Source: a bacterium (GTDB lineage: Bacteria; Bacteroidota; Bacteroidia; Bacteroidales; Muribaculaceae). Taken from it: a stretch of DNA of 29,735 nt. The stretch is taken from assembly GCA_004563195.1 (NCBI GenBank), contig SFTJ01000041.1:1-29735 (forward strand), in the 5' to 3' direction. A program made the translations under genes and the position numbers. The notes beneath the pieces are model-generated. The model was not told the DNA's origin and searched no databases. It was given only the letters and a program-made list of their open reading frames with translations. This document shows positions 1 through 8,663 of this stretch, piece after piece. Each line of letters opens with the position of its first letter. The stretch's first letter is position 1.

Positions 1-108
1 ATAAGATCTCCATAAAAGGGTCGTCAAAGACGATGACGTTGATAGGCTGCAGGTGTAATCATGGCGACATGTTCAGCCGAGCAGTACTAATTACCCGAAT
101 GCTTTCCT
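1..108 (+). rRNA. 23S ribosomal RNA, 3' end (partial)
   Basis: The window opens inside the last helices of 23S rRNA. The stretch reading TTGATAGGCTGCAGGTGTAA followed by GAGCAGTACTAATTACCCG is the conserved 3' end of bacterial 23S rRNA, in the form usual in Bacteroidetes. The gene enters from outside the window, so only about 108 bases are seen. The exact 3' end is estimated from the end of recognisable homology near CTTTCC and may be off by several bases. Confidence 0.93.
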
Positions 109-347
109 AAGGACGCAAGTCCGAAAAGAAAAAAGAAAAGGGGGAAAAGTCGCAAAGACAAGCCTACCCCCGCGCCGGAGCCCCTCGAAAGAGTCGGCGC
201 TACTCGAAAAAAGGCAACGAAAGTAAAAGTTATTAAGTAAAAACCTAACAGTCATTCGCGGCTTGTCCGTCGATGCATCTCCGAAGATACACGGCCCCCC
301 GAGCTGCAAAGCGCAGTGAAAAAGAAAGGGGAGCGGCCGCAAACGCA
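109..347 (+). other. 23S-5S intergenic spacer
   Basis: This purine-rich spacer of about 240 bases separates the 23S end from the 5S start. No tRNA cloverleaf is visible and the only open frame crossing it, on the minus strand, runs into the rRNA genes and is not credible. It is presumably transcribed as part of the rRNA precursor and processed away. I see no further element in it. Confidence 0.6.
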
Positions 348-438
<91 letters not shown>

Positions 439-689
439 AAGCGCCGAAAAACCGCCCGCCGCGAGGCGAGAAAATGAAGTTAGTGGGCAGAGATGACGCA
501 AAAATGCGGGCGATGATGAAATGCAAATAGCTAAGAATGAGAGAGCTGGTAATGATGCGGCGATGCGGTTATGATTAAAGAAATTCGATTCGACGATGAT
601 GAATGAGTTGATTGCACGTGAGATTTGCTCTGATAAAAGTGCATTTGGTGGGGTAAAATGCGAGCAATAGTTGAATGGAATTATGGGTG
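439..689. other. Non-coding region after 5S rRNA
   Basis: Together with 690-765, about 328 bases lie between the 5S gene and the stop of the next gene on the minus strand. No credible reading frame or RNA gene is seen. It contains ATGATG/GATGAT-rich simple sequence around 505-610. No clear intrinsic terminator for the rRNA operon on the plus strand was found. Confidence 0.5.
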
Positions 690-727
690 AAAAAAATCCG
701 AGAGCGTCGATGGGTTTGCTCTCGGAT
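690..727 (-). terminator. Intrinsic terminator of the EEP gene
   Basis: The arms TCCGAGAGC (697-705) and GCTCTCGGA (718-726) are perfectly complementary, extended by one A-T pair to ten base pairs with a 12-base loop. Read on the minus strand the stem is followed by a run of T (complement of A at 690-696). It lies about 40 bases after the stop of the minus-strand gene ending at 766. Confidence 0.85.
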
Positions 728-765
728 GGTGGATGAAATGTTATATTTGTGAGTGCTTTACGGAA

Positions 766-1548
766 TTATTTGCAGCACTTTTTGTTGCATTTTAGCTCTA
801 TTGTGATGAATTGAGGTATGTGATCGGAAGCTATGGTGCCTGTAATGGCTTTGGCTTCGGTCACTTTGATTTCTTTGGCATGAGCTTTGTCGATGAGAAT
901 GTAATCGATAAGGTCTTGCGGCTTATCGCTTGGATGAGTTGGAGTCTCGGTTTGGCTGATGATGACGAATGACTTGTTGAGAGCATCGATAGTAGTTGAA
1001 GGAATTTCGGTGTTAAGGTCACCGGCGAGGATGAATGGTTTGCTCCACTGTTCAGCTTCTTTTTCGATAATAGGGATTGAAAGGAGTTGGTCGTCGGGTG
1101 TCAGTGAGAAGTGAGTGCATGCAATAACATATTCAGGGAATTCTGCAATAAGCAGTGTTCGAGCTTCTTCACGTCCTGGGAGAGGCACAATTTTAGTGCT
1201 GATTGGTTTTGTACGAGAAAGAATTCCGATGCCATATTTTCCGTCCATAAAGTCGATGGCCGGAGCAAAAGATGGATGCATATTGAGAGAGTCGGCGAGT
1301 TCGCCAAGCACATATCGTTGATTCATACGGCCGGTTACACTATCGAGTTCTTGCAGGCAAACTATTTCGGGCGATGTGCTTCGTAATGTGCTGATGGTGC
1401 GACTTAAGTTGTTTACATTGTCGATTCCGATTCCGTTGCGAACGTTGTAAGAAACGATGTTTAGCGATTTGCAGCAATGGTCGGCGGCTTGAATATAGAG
1501 TGCCGATGTAGCCAGGCAAGCGATTGTGAAGATTTTTTTGATTGACAT
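766..1548 (-). CDS. Secreted endonuclease/exonuclease/phosphatase family protein
   Basis: A 260-residue protein with an N-terminal signal peptide (hydrophobic residues 6-20, likely cleavage after YIQA) and a complete EEP hydrolase fold of the DNase I/sphingomyelinase/synaptojanin type. Visible motifs are SYNVRNG (33-39), LQELD with metal-ligand Glu67, GILSRTKP (108-115), CTHF with His146, AGDLNTE with Asp177 and Asn179, and the terminal SDHIP with His243. Together these give the usual metal-dependent phosphodiesterase centre, probably acting in the periplasm on a nucleic acid, phospholipid or inositol phosphate substrate; which one cannot be told. Odd: paired Cys just after the signal peptide (24-25) and three more in the last seven residues. 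It stands alone, with its own promoter and terminator. Confidence 0.88.
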   Translation of the reverse strand: MSIKKIFTIACLATSALYIQAADHCCKSLNIVSYNVRNGIGIDNVNNLSRTISTLRSTSPEIVCLQELDSVTGRMNQRYVLGELADSLNMHPSFAPAIDFMDGKYGIGILSRTKPISTKIVPLPGREEARTLLIAEFPEYVIACTHFSLTPDDQLLSIPIIEKEAEQWSKPFILAGDLNTEIPSTTIDALNKSFVIISQTETPTHPSDKPQDLIDYILIDKAHAKEIKVTEAKAITGTIASDHIPQFITIELKCNKKCCK

Positions 1549-1601
1549 TGATATAAAAATTTGGTTATTCTAAAAAAATGGTTGATTATAATAGTTTGTT
1601 A

Positions 1602-1632
1602 CAAAGGTAAGCAATTGTGGTGGTAAAACCAA
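1602..1632 (-). promoter_or_regulatory. Bacteroidetes-type promoter of the EEP gene
   Basis: On the minus strand a -7 element TACCTTTG (1609-1602) is preceded by TTG (1632-1630) with a 20-base spacer, matching the Bacteroidetes primary sigma factor consensus TTTG-N19-21-TAnnTTTG. It lies about 50 bases before the ATG at 1548. Confidence 0.75.
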
Positions 1633-1659
1633 GCTATGAGGGAAAGACGGAAGGTTAGA

Positions 1660-1696
1660 AAAACAAAAAAGATATGCTCGTGAGAACATATCTTTT
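1660..1696 (-). terminator. Intrinsic terminator after tRNA-Cys
   Basis: On the minus strand AAAAGATATG and CATATCTTTT form a perfect ten-base-pair stem (1687-1696 with 1667-1676) around a ten-base loop, followed by TTGTTTTT. It begins five bases past the tRNA 3' end. Confidence 0.85.
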
Positions 1697-1700
1697 GGGG

Positions 1701-1772
1701 AGGTCACAGGCGGATTCGAACCGCCGTGCACGGTTTTGCAGACCGCTGACTAAGCCACTCATCCATGCGACC
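1701..1772 (-). tRNA. tRNA-Cys (anticodon GCA)
   Basis: The minus strand folds into a full cloverleaf: acceptor stem GGTCGCA with TGTGACC (one G-U pair), anticodon loop CTGCAAA with anticodon GCA, and T arm GGCGG-TTCGAAT-CCGCC. The base after the acceptor stem is T, the usual cysteine-tRNA discriminator. CCA is not encoded in register, so it must be added after transcription. It is transcribed from its own promoter and ends at its own terminator. Confidence 0.96.
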
Positions 1773-1784
1773 ATTTTCGTATTG

Positions 1785-1816
1785 CAAAGGTACTATTATT
1801 TTGCGAATGTACCAAA
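1785..1816 (-). promoter_or_regulatory. Promoter of tRNA-Cys
   Basis: On the minus strand TTTG (1816-1813), exactly 20 bases, then TACCTTTG (1792-1785). This is a full match to the Bacteroidetes consensus. The tRNA 5' end is 12 bases beyond the -7 element, so the primary transcript has a very short leader. Confidence 0.85.
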
Positions 1817-1892
1817 TATTTACTGCTTAATTTCGAAATAAAGTTGAAAAAATGGTTCGAATAATAGTATTTTGACTTGATAAGGTAGATAA

Positions 1893-2420
1893 TTATACTA
1901 ATAGATGTGGATTCTCGGAGAGAGCGAGAGATAGTTTTGCAAATTCCATTTCGAAATTGGGTGTAAGTATGCCTTTGCCGATGGCGTCGTTGATTTCTTG
2001 CAACGACCAGAACTTGCCATCGTCGACTTCTTCGGGGTCGTAGGCAAACGAATCGAGAGTAGTGGTAGTGACAAAAGCATTAATCATCTCGCGTTCGCGA
2101 TCGCTCTCGAAGATGTATGAGAATAGGTGGTGAGGAGTAAAGTTGGTAAAATCCAATTCCTCGCGGGCTTCGCGAAGGAGGGCGTGGTGCACATCTTCGC
2201 CGTAGTCGATGTGTCCACCAACGGCAGTGTCCCATTTGCCCGGTTGGATATCTTTATTGAGCGAGCGTTTTTGCAGATAAAGTTCGCCACGAGCGTTAAA
2301 AATGTGCAAGTGCACCACAGGATGCAGCAGCTTGCTTCCACTGTGACATTCATGGCGAGTGGCTTTGCCGATAACCTCGCCCTGCTCGTTGATGATGGGG
2401 AAAAGTTCGTTGTTATTCAT
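1893..2420 (-). CDS. NUDIX hydrolase, isopentenyl-diphosphate isomerase-like type
   Basis: A 175-residue cytoplasmic protein with a clear NUDIX box: Gly69, five residues, Glu75, seven residues, then REAREEL (83-89). The usual final Gly of the box is Asp90. The layout, with NARGELYLQKRS before and PGKWDTAVGGH leading into the box, resembles the IDI/YfcD subgroup, whose members hydrolyse nucleoside diphosphate-linked substrates. The substrate cannot be read from sequence. Its ATG overlaps the topB stop by eight bases (ATGAATAA), so it is probably translationally coupled as the last gene of the dsbD-mazG-topB operon. Confidence 0.88.
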   Translation of the reverse strand: MNNNELFPIINEQGEVIGKATRHECHSGSKLLHPVVHLHIFNARGELYLQKRSLNKDIQPGKWDTAVGGHIDYGEDVHHALLREAREELDFTNFTPHHLFSYIFESDREREMINAFVTTTTLDSFAYDPEEVDDGKFWSLQEINDAIGKGILTPNFEMEFAKLSLALSENPHLLV

Positions 2421-4542
2421 TGCTTTGATTGAATGATTGAGAGATTAATTTGCTCAGTTCGTCGGGAGAAATATCGGCGGGAAATTGGTCGAAATTCAGG
2501 CGAAGCGAGCACCCGTTACGGAAGTTGCTGCATCCGTAGGCGGTGTGCCCCTTGAGCAAATGCCCGGTTTTGCATAGGGGGCATGCTATGAGGCTTATGT
2601 CGGTAATTTTGCTTGTTGCAGTATTGTCTTGCGAGGCCTCGCTTGTTGCCGAATTGTTTGTTGCCGAATCCTTGCGACGCGATGTTTTGGGCTTGGCAGA
2701 TGACGCCGATTTACGCGATTTTTTGGCTTTTTCTTCTTCCACCTCGATGGCAATAGCCGGATTGCCGTTGTCGCGAAGCACATTGATTACTATATCGTTG
2801 ATTAGCACCTTCAGTTCATCGATAAACTGATTTGCCGAAAATTCGCCGCGCTCAATTTTTCGGAGTTTGTTTTCCCAGAGGCCGGTGAGTTCAGCCGACT
2901 TCAAGAGCGGCTCTTGAATGGTGTCGATAAGCTGAATACCCGCCAAAGTGGGGAACAGACTTTTGCGTTCTTTGCGGATATAGTGACGCTTGAAAAGCGT
3001 TTCGATGATGGCGGCGCGAGTAGAAGGTCGCCCAATGCCATTCTCCTTCATGGCTTCGCGCAGGAGTTCGTCGTCGACAAATTTGCCGGCAGTTTCCATG
3101 GCACGCAGCAGCGTACCCTCGTTGTATGGCTTGGGAGGTTGGGTGGTTTTTTTGAGCAACGACGGCTCGTGCGGACCCGATTCGCCTTCGGTGAAAATGG
3201 GCATAATGGCATTGTTGTCATCGCTGTTGCCGGCATCGGCAGCGAGGGCCTCTTTGCTGTAGACAGCTCGCCAACCATCGCTCAAAATTTGCTTACCGGT
3301 AGCTTTGAAGGGGATGCCATTGATGTCGGCGAGAACAGTGGTGGTAGAGAACTCGCAGTCGGGGTAGAAAGCAGCGATGAAGCGTTTGGCTATCATATCA
3401 TAGACCAGCTTCTCGTCGCGCGTGAGAGCAGCTTTCTGCGGCTCCATATTGGTGGGAATAATGGCGTGGTGGTCGGTGACTTTAGAGTCGTCGAACACTT
3501 TTTTCGACTTCGGAATCTTGTGTGCCAAAACCGGAGCTGTGAGTGCAGCATAAGGCGTAAGAGCTTTCAGCACTCCCGGAATGGTGGGGTAGATGTCCTC
3601 GCTAAGATATGTGGTGTCAACACGAGGGTAGGTGGTGACCTTTTTCTCGTAGAGCGACTGAATGAGTTTCAGCGTTTCGTCGGCAGAGAACGAAAATTTC
3701 TTGTTGCACTCCACCTGCAAGGAAGTGAGGTCGAAAAGACGCGGTGGCGCTTCCTTGCCCTTCTTCGAAGACGAAGAAATGATGGTGAGCGGCGCCGACT
3801 TTATCTTTTCGATTACTTCAAGAGCATCGGCTTCTACTTTATAGCGGCCCTTTGTGCTATTGAATGTGGTGTCGCGGTAGAGAGTTTTAATTTCCCAAAA
3901 ATCTTCAGGGACGAAATTTTCGATTTCGCGGTGACGAGCCACAATGAGCGCCAGTGTGGGTGTTTGCACACGACCAATGGAAAGCACATTGCGGTTCTGG
4001 GCATATTTTTTGGTGTAAAGACGCGTAGCATTCATGCCCAGAATCCAGTCGCCTATAGCGCGTGACAATCCGGCATGATAAAGATTGTTGTAATCGTCCT
4101 GCGGGCGGAGTTTGGCGAAACCTTCGCGTATTTTTTCTTCGGTAAGCGAAGAAATCCAGAGACGTTTCACCGGTTTGTTGCAGCCGGCTTTTTGCATCAC
4201 CCATCGTTGAATCAATTCGCCTTCCTGGCCGGCATCACCGCAGTTAATCACCTCGTCGGCTTGATTAATAAGGCTTTCGATGGTTTTGAACTGAGCAATG
4301 ATGCCCTTGTCGTCGATAAGTTTGATGCCGAAACGCTGCGGAATCATAGGCAAAGAGCCAAGACTCCACGATTTCCACTGTTCGCAATAGTCGTTAGGTT
4401 CTTTGAGGCAACAAAGGTGTCCGAAGGTCCAAGTAACATTATAACCGTTGCCTTCGAAGTAGCCATCGCGGCGAACGTTAGCGCCCAAAATATTGGCGAT
4501 GTCTTTAGCAACAGAAGGTTTCTCGGTTATACATACTATCAT
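2413..4542 (-). CDS. topB: DNA topoisomerase III
   Basis: A type IA topoisomerase of 709 residues that relaxes and decatenates DNA. The start is placed at the ATG at 4542 because MIVCITEKPSVAKDIA is the family's N-terminus; an upstream ATG at 4593 would add 17 unrelated residues. The TOPRIM domain holds TEKPSVA (6-12) and GDAGQEGEL (102-110). SIGRVQTPTL (188-197) and TTYPRVDT (303-310) follow, with Tyr305 the catalytic tyrosine. After a Lys/Ser/Ala-rich basic linker near 600-625 comes a four-Cys zinc ribbon (CPLC...GC...GC) near 650-680. It is third in the operon; no transfer genes are nearby, so this looks like the chromosomal copy and not one from a conjugative element. Confidence 0.95.
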   Translation of the reverse strand: MIVCITEKPSVAKDIANILGANVRRDGYFEGNGYNVTWTFGHLCCLKEPNDYCEQWKSWSLGSLPMIPQRFGIKLIDDKGIIAQFKTIESLINQADEVINCGDAGQEGELIQRWVMQKAGCNKPVKRLWISSLTEEKIREGFAKLRPQDDYNNLYHAGLSRAIGDWILGMNATRLYTKKYAQNRNVLSIGRVQTPTLALIVARHREIENFVPEDFWEIKTLYRDTTFNSTKGRYKVEADALEVIEKIKSAPLTIISSSSKKGKEAPPRLFDLTSLQVECNKKFSFSADETLKLIQSLYEKKVTTYPRVDTTYLSEDIYPTIPGVLKALTPYAALTAPVLAHKIPKSKKVFDDSKVTDHHAIIPTNMEPQKAALTRDEKLVYDMIAKRFIAAFYPDCEFSTTTVLADINGIPFKATGKQILSDGWRAVYSKEALAADAGNSDDNNAIMPIFTEGESGPHEPSLLKKTTQPPKPYNEGTLLRAMETAGKFVDDELLREAMKENGIGRPSTRAAIIETLFKRHYIRKERKSLFPTLAGIQLIDTIQEPLLKSAELTGLWENKLRKIERGEFSANQFIDELKVLINDIVINVLRDNGNPAIAIEVEEEKAKKSRKSASSAKPKTSRRKDSATNNSATSEASQDNTATSKITDISLIACPLCKTGHLLKGHTAYGCSNFRNGCSLRLNFDQFPADISPDELSKLISQSFNQSNE

Positions 4543-4623
4543 GATGTGAAAATCTTTATTAGAGTTAGTAAATAAAATAGTATCTCTGCTCAAATGTGTG
4601 TTATAGGGGCATAAGAAATATGC

Positions 4624-5412
4624 TTAGATAGGCAGATTCTTAGCCTCGTTCCATAAAGCATCCATTTCGGCGAGAGAGAGTTCGTTAATTTTTTTGCCCA
4701 TATCGAGCGCACGCTGTTCGATGTGATTGAAGCGTGTGATAAACTTATTGTTGGTGAGTTCGAGAGCATTATCGGCACGCACGCCATAGAGTCGAGCGGC
4801 ATTGATTACACTGAAAAGCAAGTCGCCAAACTCCTTTTCCATGTTGTCGCGATTTCCCGCTTTGAGTTCGGTTTCCACTTCAGCAATTTCCTCTTTCACC
4901 TTATCCCATACGTCTTCAGGTTTGTCCCAATCGAAACCCACGTTAGCCGATTTTTCCTGAATGCGCTCCGCCTTGATGACCGAAGGCAGAGATTTTGGCA
5001 CACCCGAGAGCACGGTTTTGTTGCCGCCTTTCTCTTTGAGTTTAAGTGCTTCCCAATTTTGCAGCACCTGCTCAGCATTGTCGACCTTAGTGTCGCCAAA
5101 GATGTGCGGGTGACGGAAAATAAGTTTGTTGCGAAGAGCATCGCATACATCGGCAATATCGAATTGTTGCTTTTCGTCGGCAATTTTTGCGTAGAACAAG
5201 ATGTGCAAAAGCACATCGCCAAGTTCCTTTTTTATTTCGCTCACGTTGTTCTTGATTAGAGCATCGCAGAGTTCCATAGTTTCTTCAATGGTATTGGGAC
5301 GCAACGACTCGTTGGTCTGTTTTGCGTCCCAAGGGCATTGAATTCGCAAAATGTCGAGAACGTCGAGCAATTCGCCAAATGCTTTAAGTTTTGCTTCTTT
5401 GTTGTTCGACAT
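4624..5412 (-). CDS. mazG: Nucleoside triphosphate pyrophosphohydrolase MazG
   Basis: A 262-residue all-alpha NTP pyrophosphohydrolase that converts (d)NTPs to monophosphates plus pyrophosphate, a housekeeping role. The N-terminal half has the metal-binding pattern: RIQCPWDAKQTNESLRPN, EETMEL (Glu44, Glu47), then KKELGDVLLH (Glu63, Asp66). The second half repeats the fold with EEIAEVETEL and EKEFGDLLFSVINAARL, so this is the two-domain MazG as in E. coli. It follows dsbD by 12 bases and is followed after about 80 bases by topB, all on the minus strand, indicating cotranscription. Confidence 0.95.
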   Translation of the reverse strand: MSNNKEAKLKAFGELLDVLDILRIQCPWDAKQTNESLRPNTIEETMELCDALIKNNVSEIKKELGDVLLHILFYAKIADEKQQFDIADVCDALRNKLIFRHPHIFGDTKVDNAEQVLQNWEALKLKEKGGNKTVLSGVPKSLPSVIKAERIQEKSANVGFDWDKPEDVWDKVKEEIAEVETELKAGNRDNMEKEFGDLLFSVINAARLYGVRADNALELTNNKFITRFNHIEQRALDMGKKINELSLAEMDALWNEAKNLPI

Positions 5413-5424
5413 TGTGAACCGGAA

Positions 5425-7449
5425 TTATTTTTTGTAAGCGTTAACGCCTGTTTTCATAAAGTTGATGAATTTTTCTACATTTTCCTCATAAACGAATGGG
5501 CCTGATAGTTGTTTGCCTTGATTGTCGAGCACCACATAGTAGGGCTGAGCATTGGCATGGAATTTATAGCGTTGCAAGTAGCTCCACTTGTCGCCCACGG
5601 TGTAGAGTTTCACCTCTTTGCCGTTTTCGTTAACTACAATCGGTTCGGGAAGGTTAGCCTTTTCGTCGACCATGAGCTGAATCATCACGAAGTTGTCTTC
5701 GATGGTGGTTTTCACTTGCTCATTGTCGAGAACAGCAGCTTCCATCTTGCGGCAGTTGACGCAACCATAGCCTGAGAAGTCGATGAGCACCGGTTTGCCT
5801 TCGCGTTCGGCAGCTTTCATGCCTTCTTCGTAATCGTTGTAGATAGTGGTTTCACCGCCATATAGGTTGAAATCCTGAGTATACAAAGGTGGAACGAAAG
5901 CGCTTGCGCTCTTGAGCGGAGCACCCCAAAGACCCGGAAGGAGGTAAGCCACATAGGCGAAAGAAATCAAAGCGAGGAAGAAGCGGAAAACACCGATACC
6001 ACCCTTTGTGGGGCCGTAGTGAGCAAAATCGAACTTGCCTAGTAAGTAAAGACCCAATAGACCGAAAATTGCAATCCAAAGAGCTATGAAAGTTTCGCGA
6101 TCGAGAATATGCCATCCGTAGGCGAGGTCGGCCACCGAAAGGAACTTGAGTGATAGAGCCAATTCGATGAAACCAAGCACCACCTTCACAGTGTTCATCC
6201 AGCCGCCCGACTTGGGAAGACCCTTGAGGAGCGAAGGGAACATAGCGAAAATGCAGAACGGAATAGCGAGAGCCAAAGCGAATGCAAACATGCCGATAGC
6301 AGGACCGAGAATATTGCCATCGCTGGCAGCTTCAACGAGCAAAGTGCCGATGATGGGGCCTGTGCAAGAGAACGAAACCAAAGCCAGCGTGAAAGCCATG
6401 AAGAAAATGCTGAGCAAACCGGTGGTTTTCTCAGCAGCCGAGTCCATCTTGTTGCTCCACGATTCAGGCAGAGTGATTTCGAAAGCGCCGAAGAACGAGA
6501 TGGCAAACACTACGAGCAACAAGAAGAAGATGATGTTGCACACAGCGCTTGTGGCAAGAGCATTGAGTGAGCTGGCGCCGAAAATCATGGTGATGAGCAC
6601 ACCCAGGAACACATATATAAATATGATAGAGAGGCCATAAGTTACGGCATCGCGAATTGACTTGGCACGGTTGCCGCTTTTCTTCAAGAAGAAACTTACG
6701 GTGAGCGGAATCATAGGCCAAACACAAGGGGTGAGAAGAGCAATAAGACCGCCTATAAAGCAAGTGATGATAATATACCAAAGAGAACCGCTGCTCGACT
6801 GCGAAGAATCGTCGGATGCAGAGCCATTAGCGTCGACCGGAGCCCAAAGAGCATTATCGGCGAGCGCGCCCGGGGCAACAGAATCGGCTGCGGGAGCTAC
6901 CTCAGTAGCCACAGAGTCGGCAGATGCTTCCATAGCAGGCGTTAGTGGAGTGGCGGGAATTACTTCCTCAGCTTTATTGTCGGTGGTTGTTGCGATTTTT
7001 GCTGTACCAATAAATTTGAAATCCTCGTTGGTGGGAGGAATGCAATTTTCGTCGTTGCAGAGCATATATTTCAGATAGCCTTCGATGACGAAACTCTCCT
7101 TGGTGGCAACAAATTTTTGAGTGAGGGTTACGCTTTCAGTCCACCAACTGAGTTCGGCTTCAAAGGTGTCGTCGTATTGCTTAATCGGAGTTTTGCTTGG
7201 AGTGGGCTTGCCCACGAGTTTAACTCCGTCAAGTTTGGTCCAATTGAAGGAAAGAGGCGTAGGTCCGTCGGTAACGTTCATATCATACATGTGATAGCCC
7301 GGCTCAATTTTCGCAGTGAAAGTCATAACGCCTTCGCTGTCGGAAGTCATTTTTTTACTTGAAGACCAAGAGACAGCTTTCACTATCTGGGCATGCATCG
7401 AGCATACTGTGAATAGTGTGAGCAACAAAAATGCGATTCTACGTGTCAT
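5425..7449 (-). CDS. dsbD: Thiol:disulfide interchange protein DsbD
   Basis: A 674-residue inner membrane protein that moves electrons from cytoplasmic thioredoxin to periplasmic thiol substrates. A signal peptide (1-20) is followed by the periplasmic alpha domain with its Cys pair (LCNDENCIPP, Cys131 and Cys136), an Ala/Asp/Ser-rich linker (about 155-220), a core of about eight membrane helices with Cys242 (TPCVWP) and Cys362 (SFSCTGP), and a C-terminal thioredoxin-like domain with CVNC (563-566) after DFSGYG. All three redox pairs are present, so it should be functional. It is the first gene of the minus-strand operon; upstream, TATTTTTG at 7497-7490 may be a -7 element, without a convincing -33. 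Confidence 0.95.
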   Translation of the reverse strand: MTRRIAFLLLTLFTVCSMHAQIVKAVSWSSSKKMTSDSEGVMTFTAKIEPGYHMYDMNVTDGPTPLSFNWTKLDGVKLVGKPTPSKTPIKQYDDTFEAELSWWTESVTLTQKFVATKESFVIEGYLKYMLCNDENCIPPTNEDFKFIGTAKIATTTDNKAEEVIPATPLTPAMEASADSVATEVAPAADSVAPGALADNALWAPVDANGSASDDSSQSSSGSLWYIIITCFIGGLIALLTPCVWPMIPLTVSFFLKKSGNRAKSIRDAVTYGLSIIFIYVFLGVLITMIFGASSLNALATSAVCNIIFFLLLVVFAISFFGAFEITLPESWSNKMDSAAEKTTGLLSIFFMAFTLALVSFSCTGPIIGTLLVEAASDGNILGPAIGMFAFALALAIPFCIFAMFPSLLKGLPKSGGWMNTVKVVLGFIELALSLKFLSVADLAYGWHILDRETFIALWIAIFGLLGLYLLGKFDFAHYGPTKGGIGVFRFFLALISFAYVAYLLPGLWGAPLKSASAFVPPLYTQDFNLYGGETTIYNDYEEGMKAAEREGKPVLIDFSGYGCVNCRKMEAAVLDNEQVKTTIEDNFVMIQLMVDEKANLPEPIVVNENGKEVKLYTVGDKWSYLQRYKFHANAQPYYVVLDNQGKQLSGPFVYEENVEKFINFMKTGVNAYKK

Positions 7450-7571
7450 AAAAAGATTATTTGTGTTTGGTTAAATAGTAAATAGATTGCAAAAATACTA
7501 AAAAATACCCTAATTTGCTTAATAAGTTCGTTAATATTTTTTGAGTGAGCTGAAAATAGGAATATTCTTTT

Positions 7572-7579
7572 TATCTTTG
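7572..7579 (+). promoter_or_regulatory. Possible -7 promoter element before the DHH gene
   Basis: TATCTTTG matches TAnnTTTG and lies 26 bases before the ATG at 7605. The best upstream TTTG (7540-7543) is 28 bases away, outside the usual spacing, so only the -7 half is supported. Confidence 0.45.
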
Positions 7580-7604
7580 TAGTGGCAAAAAAGAATTGAC
7601 GACG

Positions 7605-8663
7605 ATGATAAAAAATATATTTAAAGATGGGCAAATAGCCGAGCTGAAGTCGATAATCGACAGCAGCCGTAATGTTGTGCTCACCTGTCACAAGTCGCCC
7701 GACGGCGATGCAGTGGGGTCGACGATGGGATTTTGCCAGGTGCTCAAGCAGATGGGAAAGAACGCACGCGTGGCAGTGCCAAACACGCCACCCGACAATC
7801 TGCGTTTCTTGCCCCAGACTGACACGATGCTATGTGCCGATGTGGCGGAAGAGCAAGAACTTACTCGCTTGTTTGATGAAGCCGACTTGTTGCTATGCAT
7901 GGACTACAACGATGTGAAGCGCATACAGAGCCTGACTTCGTATGTGGAGCAGAGCGCAGCCAAGAAAGTGCTTATCGACCACCATATGTATCCCAAGCAT
8001 TTTTGCGATTTGGAGTTCTCGTTTCCCGAGATGTCGTCGACTTGCGAACTGGCATATCGCTTGGTGATGGCAATGAATCTTGAGGACAAAGTGGGAAAAC
8101 TCGGGGCATCGTATTTCTATATGGGATTGGTGACCGATACCGGCAATTTTGCCTATAATTCGAGCAATCCCGAAACCTTCGAGATAGCAGCAGCATTGCT
8201 GGGATATGGCATCGATAAGAACGGGATTTACAACAGAGCCTTCAATACTCAGAAAGAAAACAGCATAAGATTGCAAAGCTACGCATTGCAGCATTCGATG
8301 AAAGTGAAGCGCGAATATGGCGTGGCGCTGATAACCATCTCGCAAGAGACACTACGGCGCTACTATTACACCAACGGCGACACCGAAGGGCTGGTGAATG
8401 TGCCCCTGAAGATACCCGAAGTGTTCTGCTCGGTGTTTATGCGCGAAGATGAGAGTTGCATCAAGATATCGATGCGTTCGCAAGGCGAATTTTCGGTTCG
8501 CGACCTGTGTGAGCGCTATTTTGGCGGAGGCGGCCACTTGAATGCATCGGCAGGCGAGTTTTATGGTACACTCGAAGAAGCCGTGAACATGTTTTATGCC
8601 ATGCTATTGAAGGAGAAGAACAACTTTTTGGAATATAAAGAAAAATATATAAACAGAAAATGA
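7605..8663 (+). CDS. DHH/DHHA1 phosphoesterase, NrnA-like
   Basis: A 352-residue cytoplasmic phosphoesterase of the NrnA (oligoribonuclease / 3'-phosphoadenosine phosphatase) group. DHH motifs: HKSPDGDAVGS (29-39), LCMDYND (97-103), LIDHH (123-127) and GLVTDTGNF (174-182), which supply the manganese ligands. The C-terminal DHHA1 domain holds GGGGH (307-311), which binds the nucleic acid or nucleotide. The ATG at 7605 is preferred over an in-frame TTG three codons earlier. It overlaps the next gene by ATGA, and the trio DHH-DUF4827-glmM looks like an operon. Likely role: degrading short RNA or pAp; the substrate preference is not visible. Confidence 0.92.
   Translation: MIKNIFKDGQIAELKSIIDSSRNVVLTCHKSPDGDAVGSTMGFCQVLKQMGKNARVAVPNTPPDNLRFLPQTDTMLCADVAEEQELTRLFDEADLLLCMDYNDVKRIQSLTSYVEQSAAKKVLIDHHMYPKHFCDLEFSFPEMSSTCELAYRLVMAMNLEDKVGKLGASYFYMGLVTDTGNFAYNSSNPETFEIAAALLGYGIDKNGIYNRAFNTQKENSIRLQSYALQHSMKVKREYGVALITISQETLRRYYYTNGDTEGLVNVPLKIPEVFCSVFMREDESCIKISMRSQGEFSVRDLCERYFGGGGHLNASAGEFYGTLEEAVNMFYAMLLKEKNNFLEYKEKYINRK

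Noticed and set aside
2914..4065. 383-codon open frame on the plus strand
   Set aside because: It is antisense to topB, whose motifs are complete; the frame is a by-product of its codon use.
7446..7691. 81-codon minus-strand frame before dsbD
   Set aside because: It spans the dsbD upstream region and the start of the DHH gene, and its composition is like non-coding DNA.
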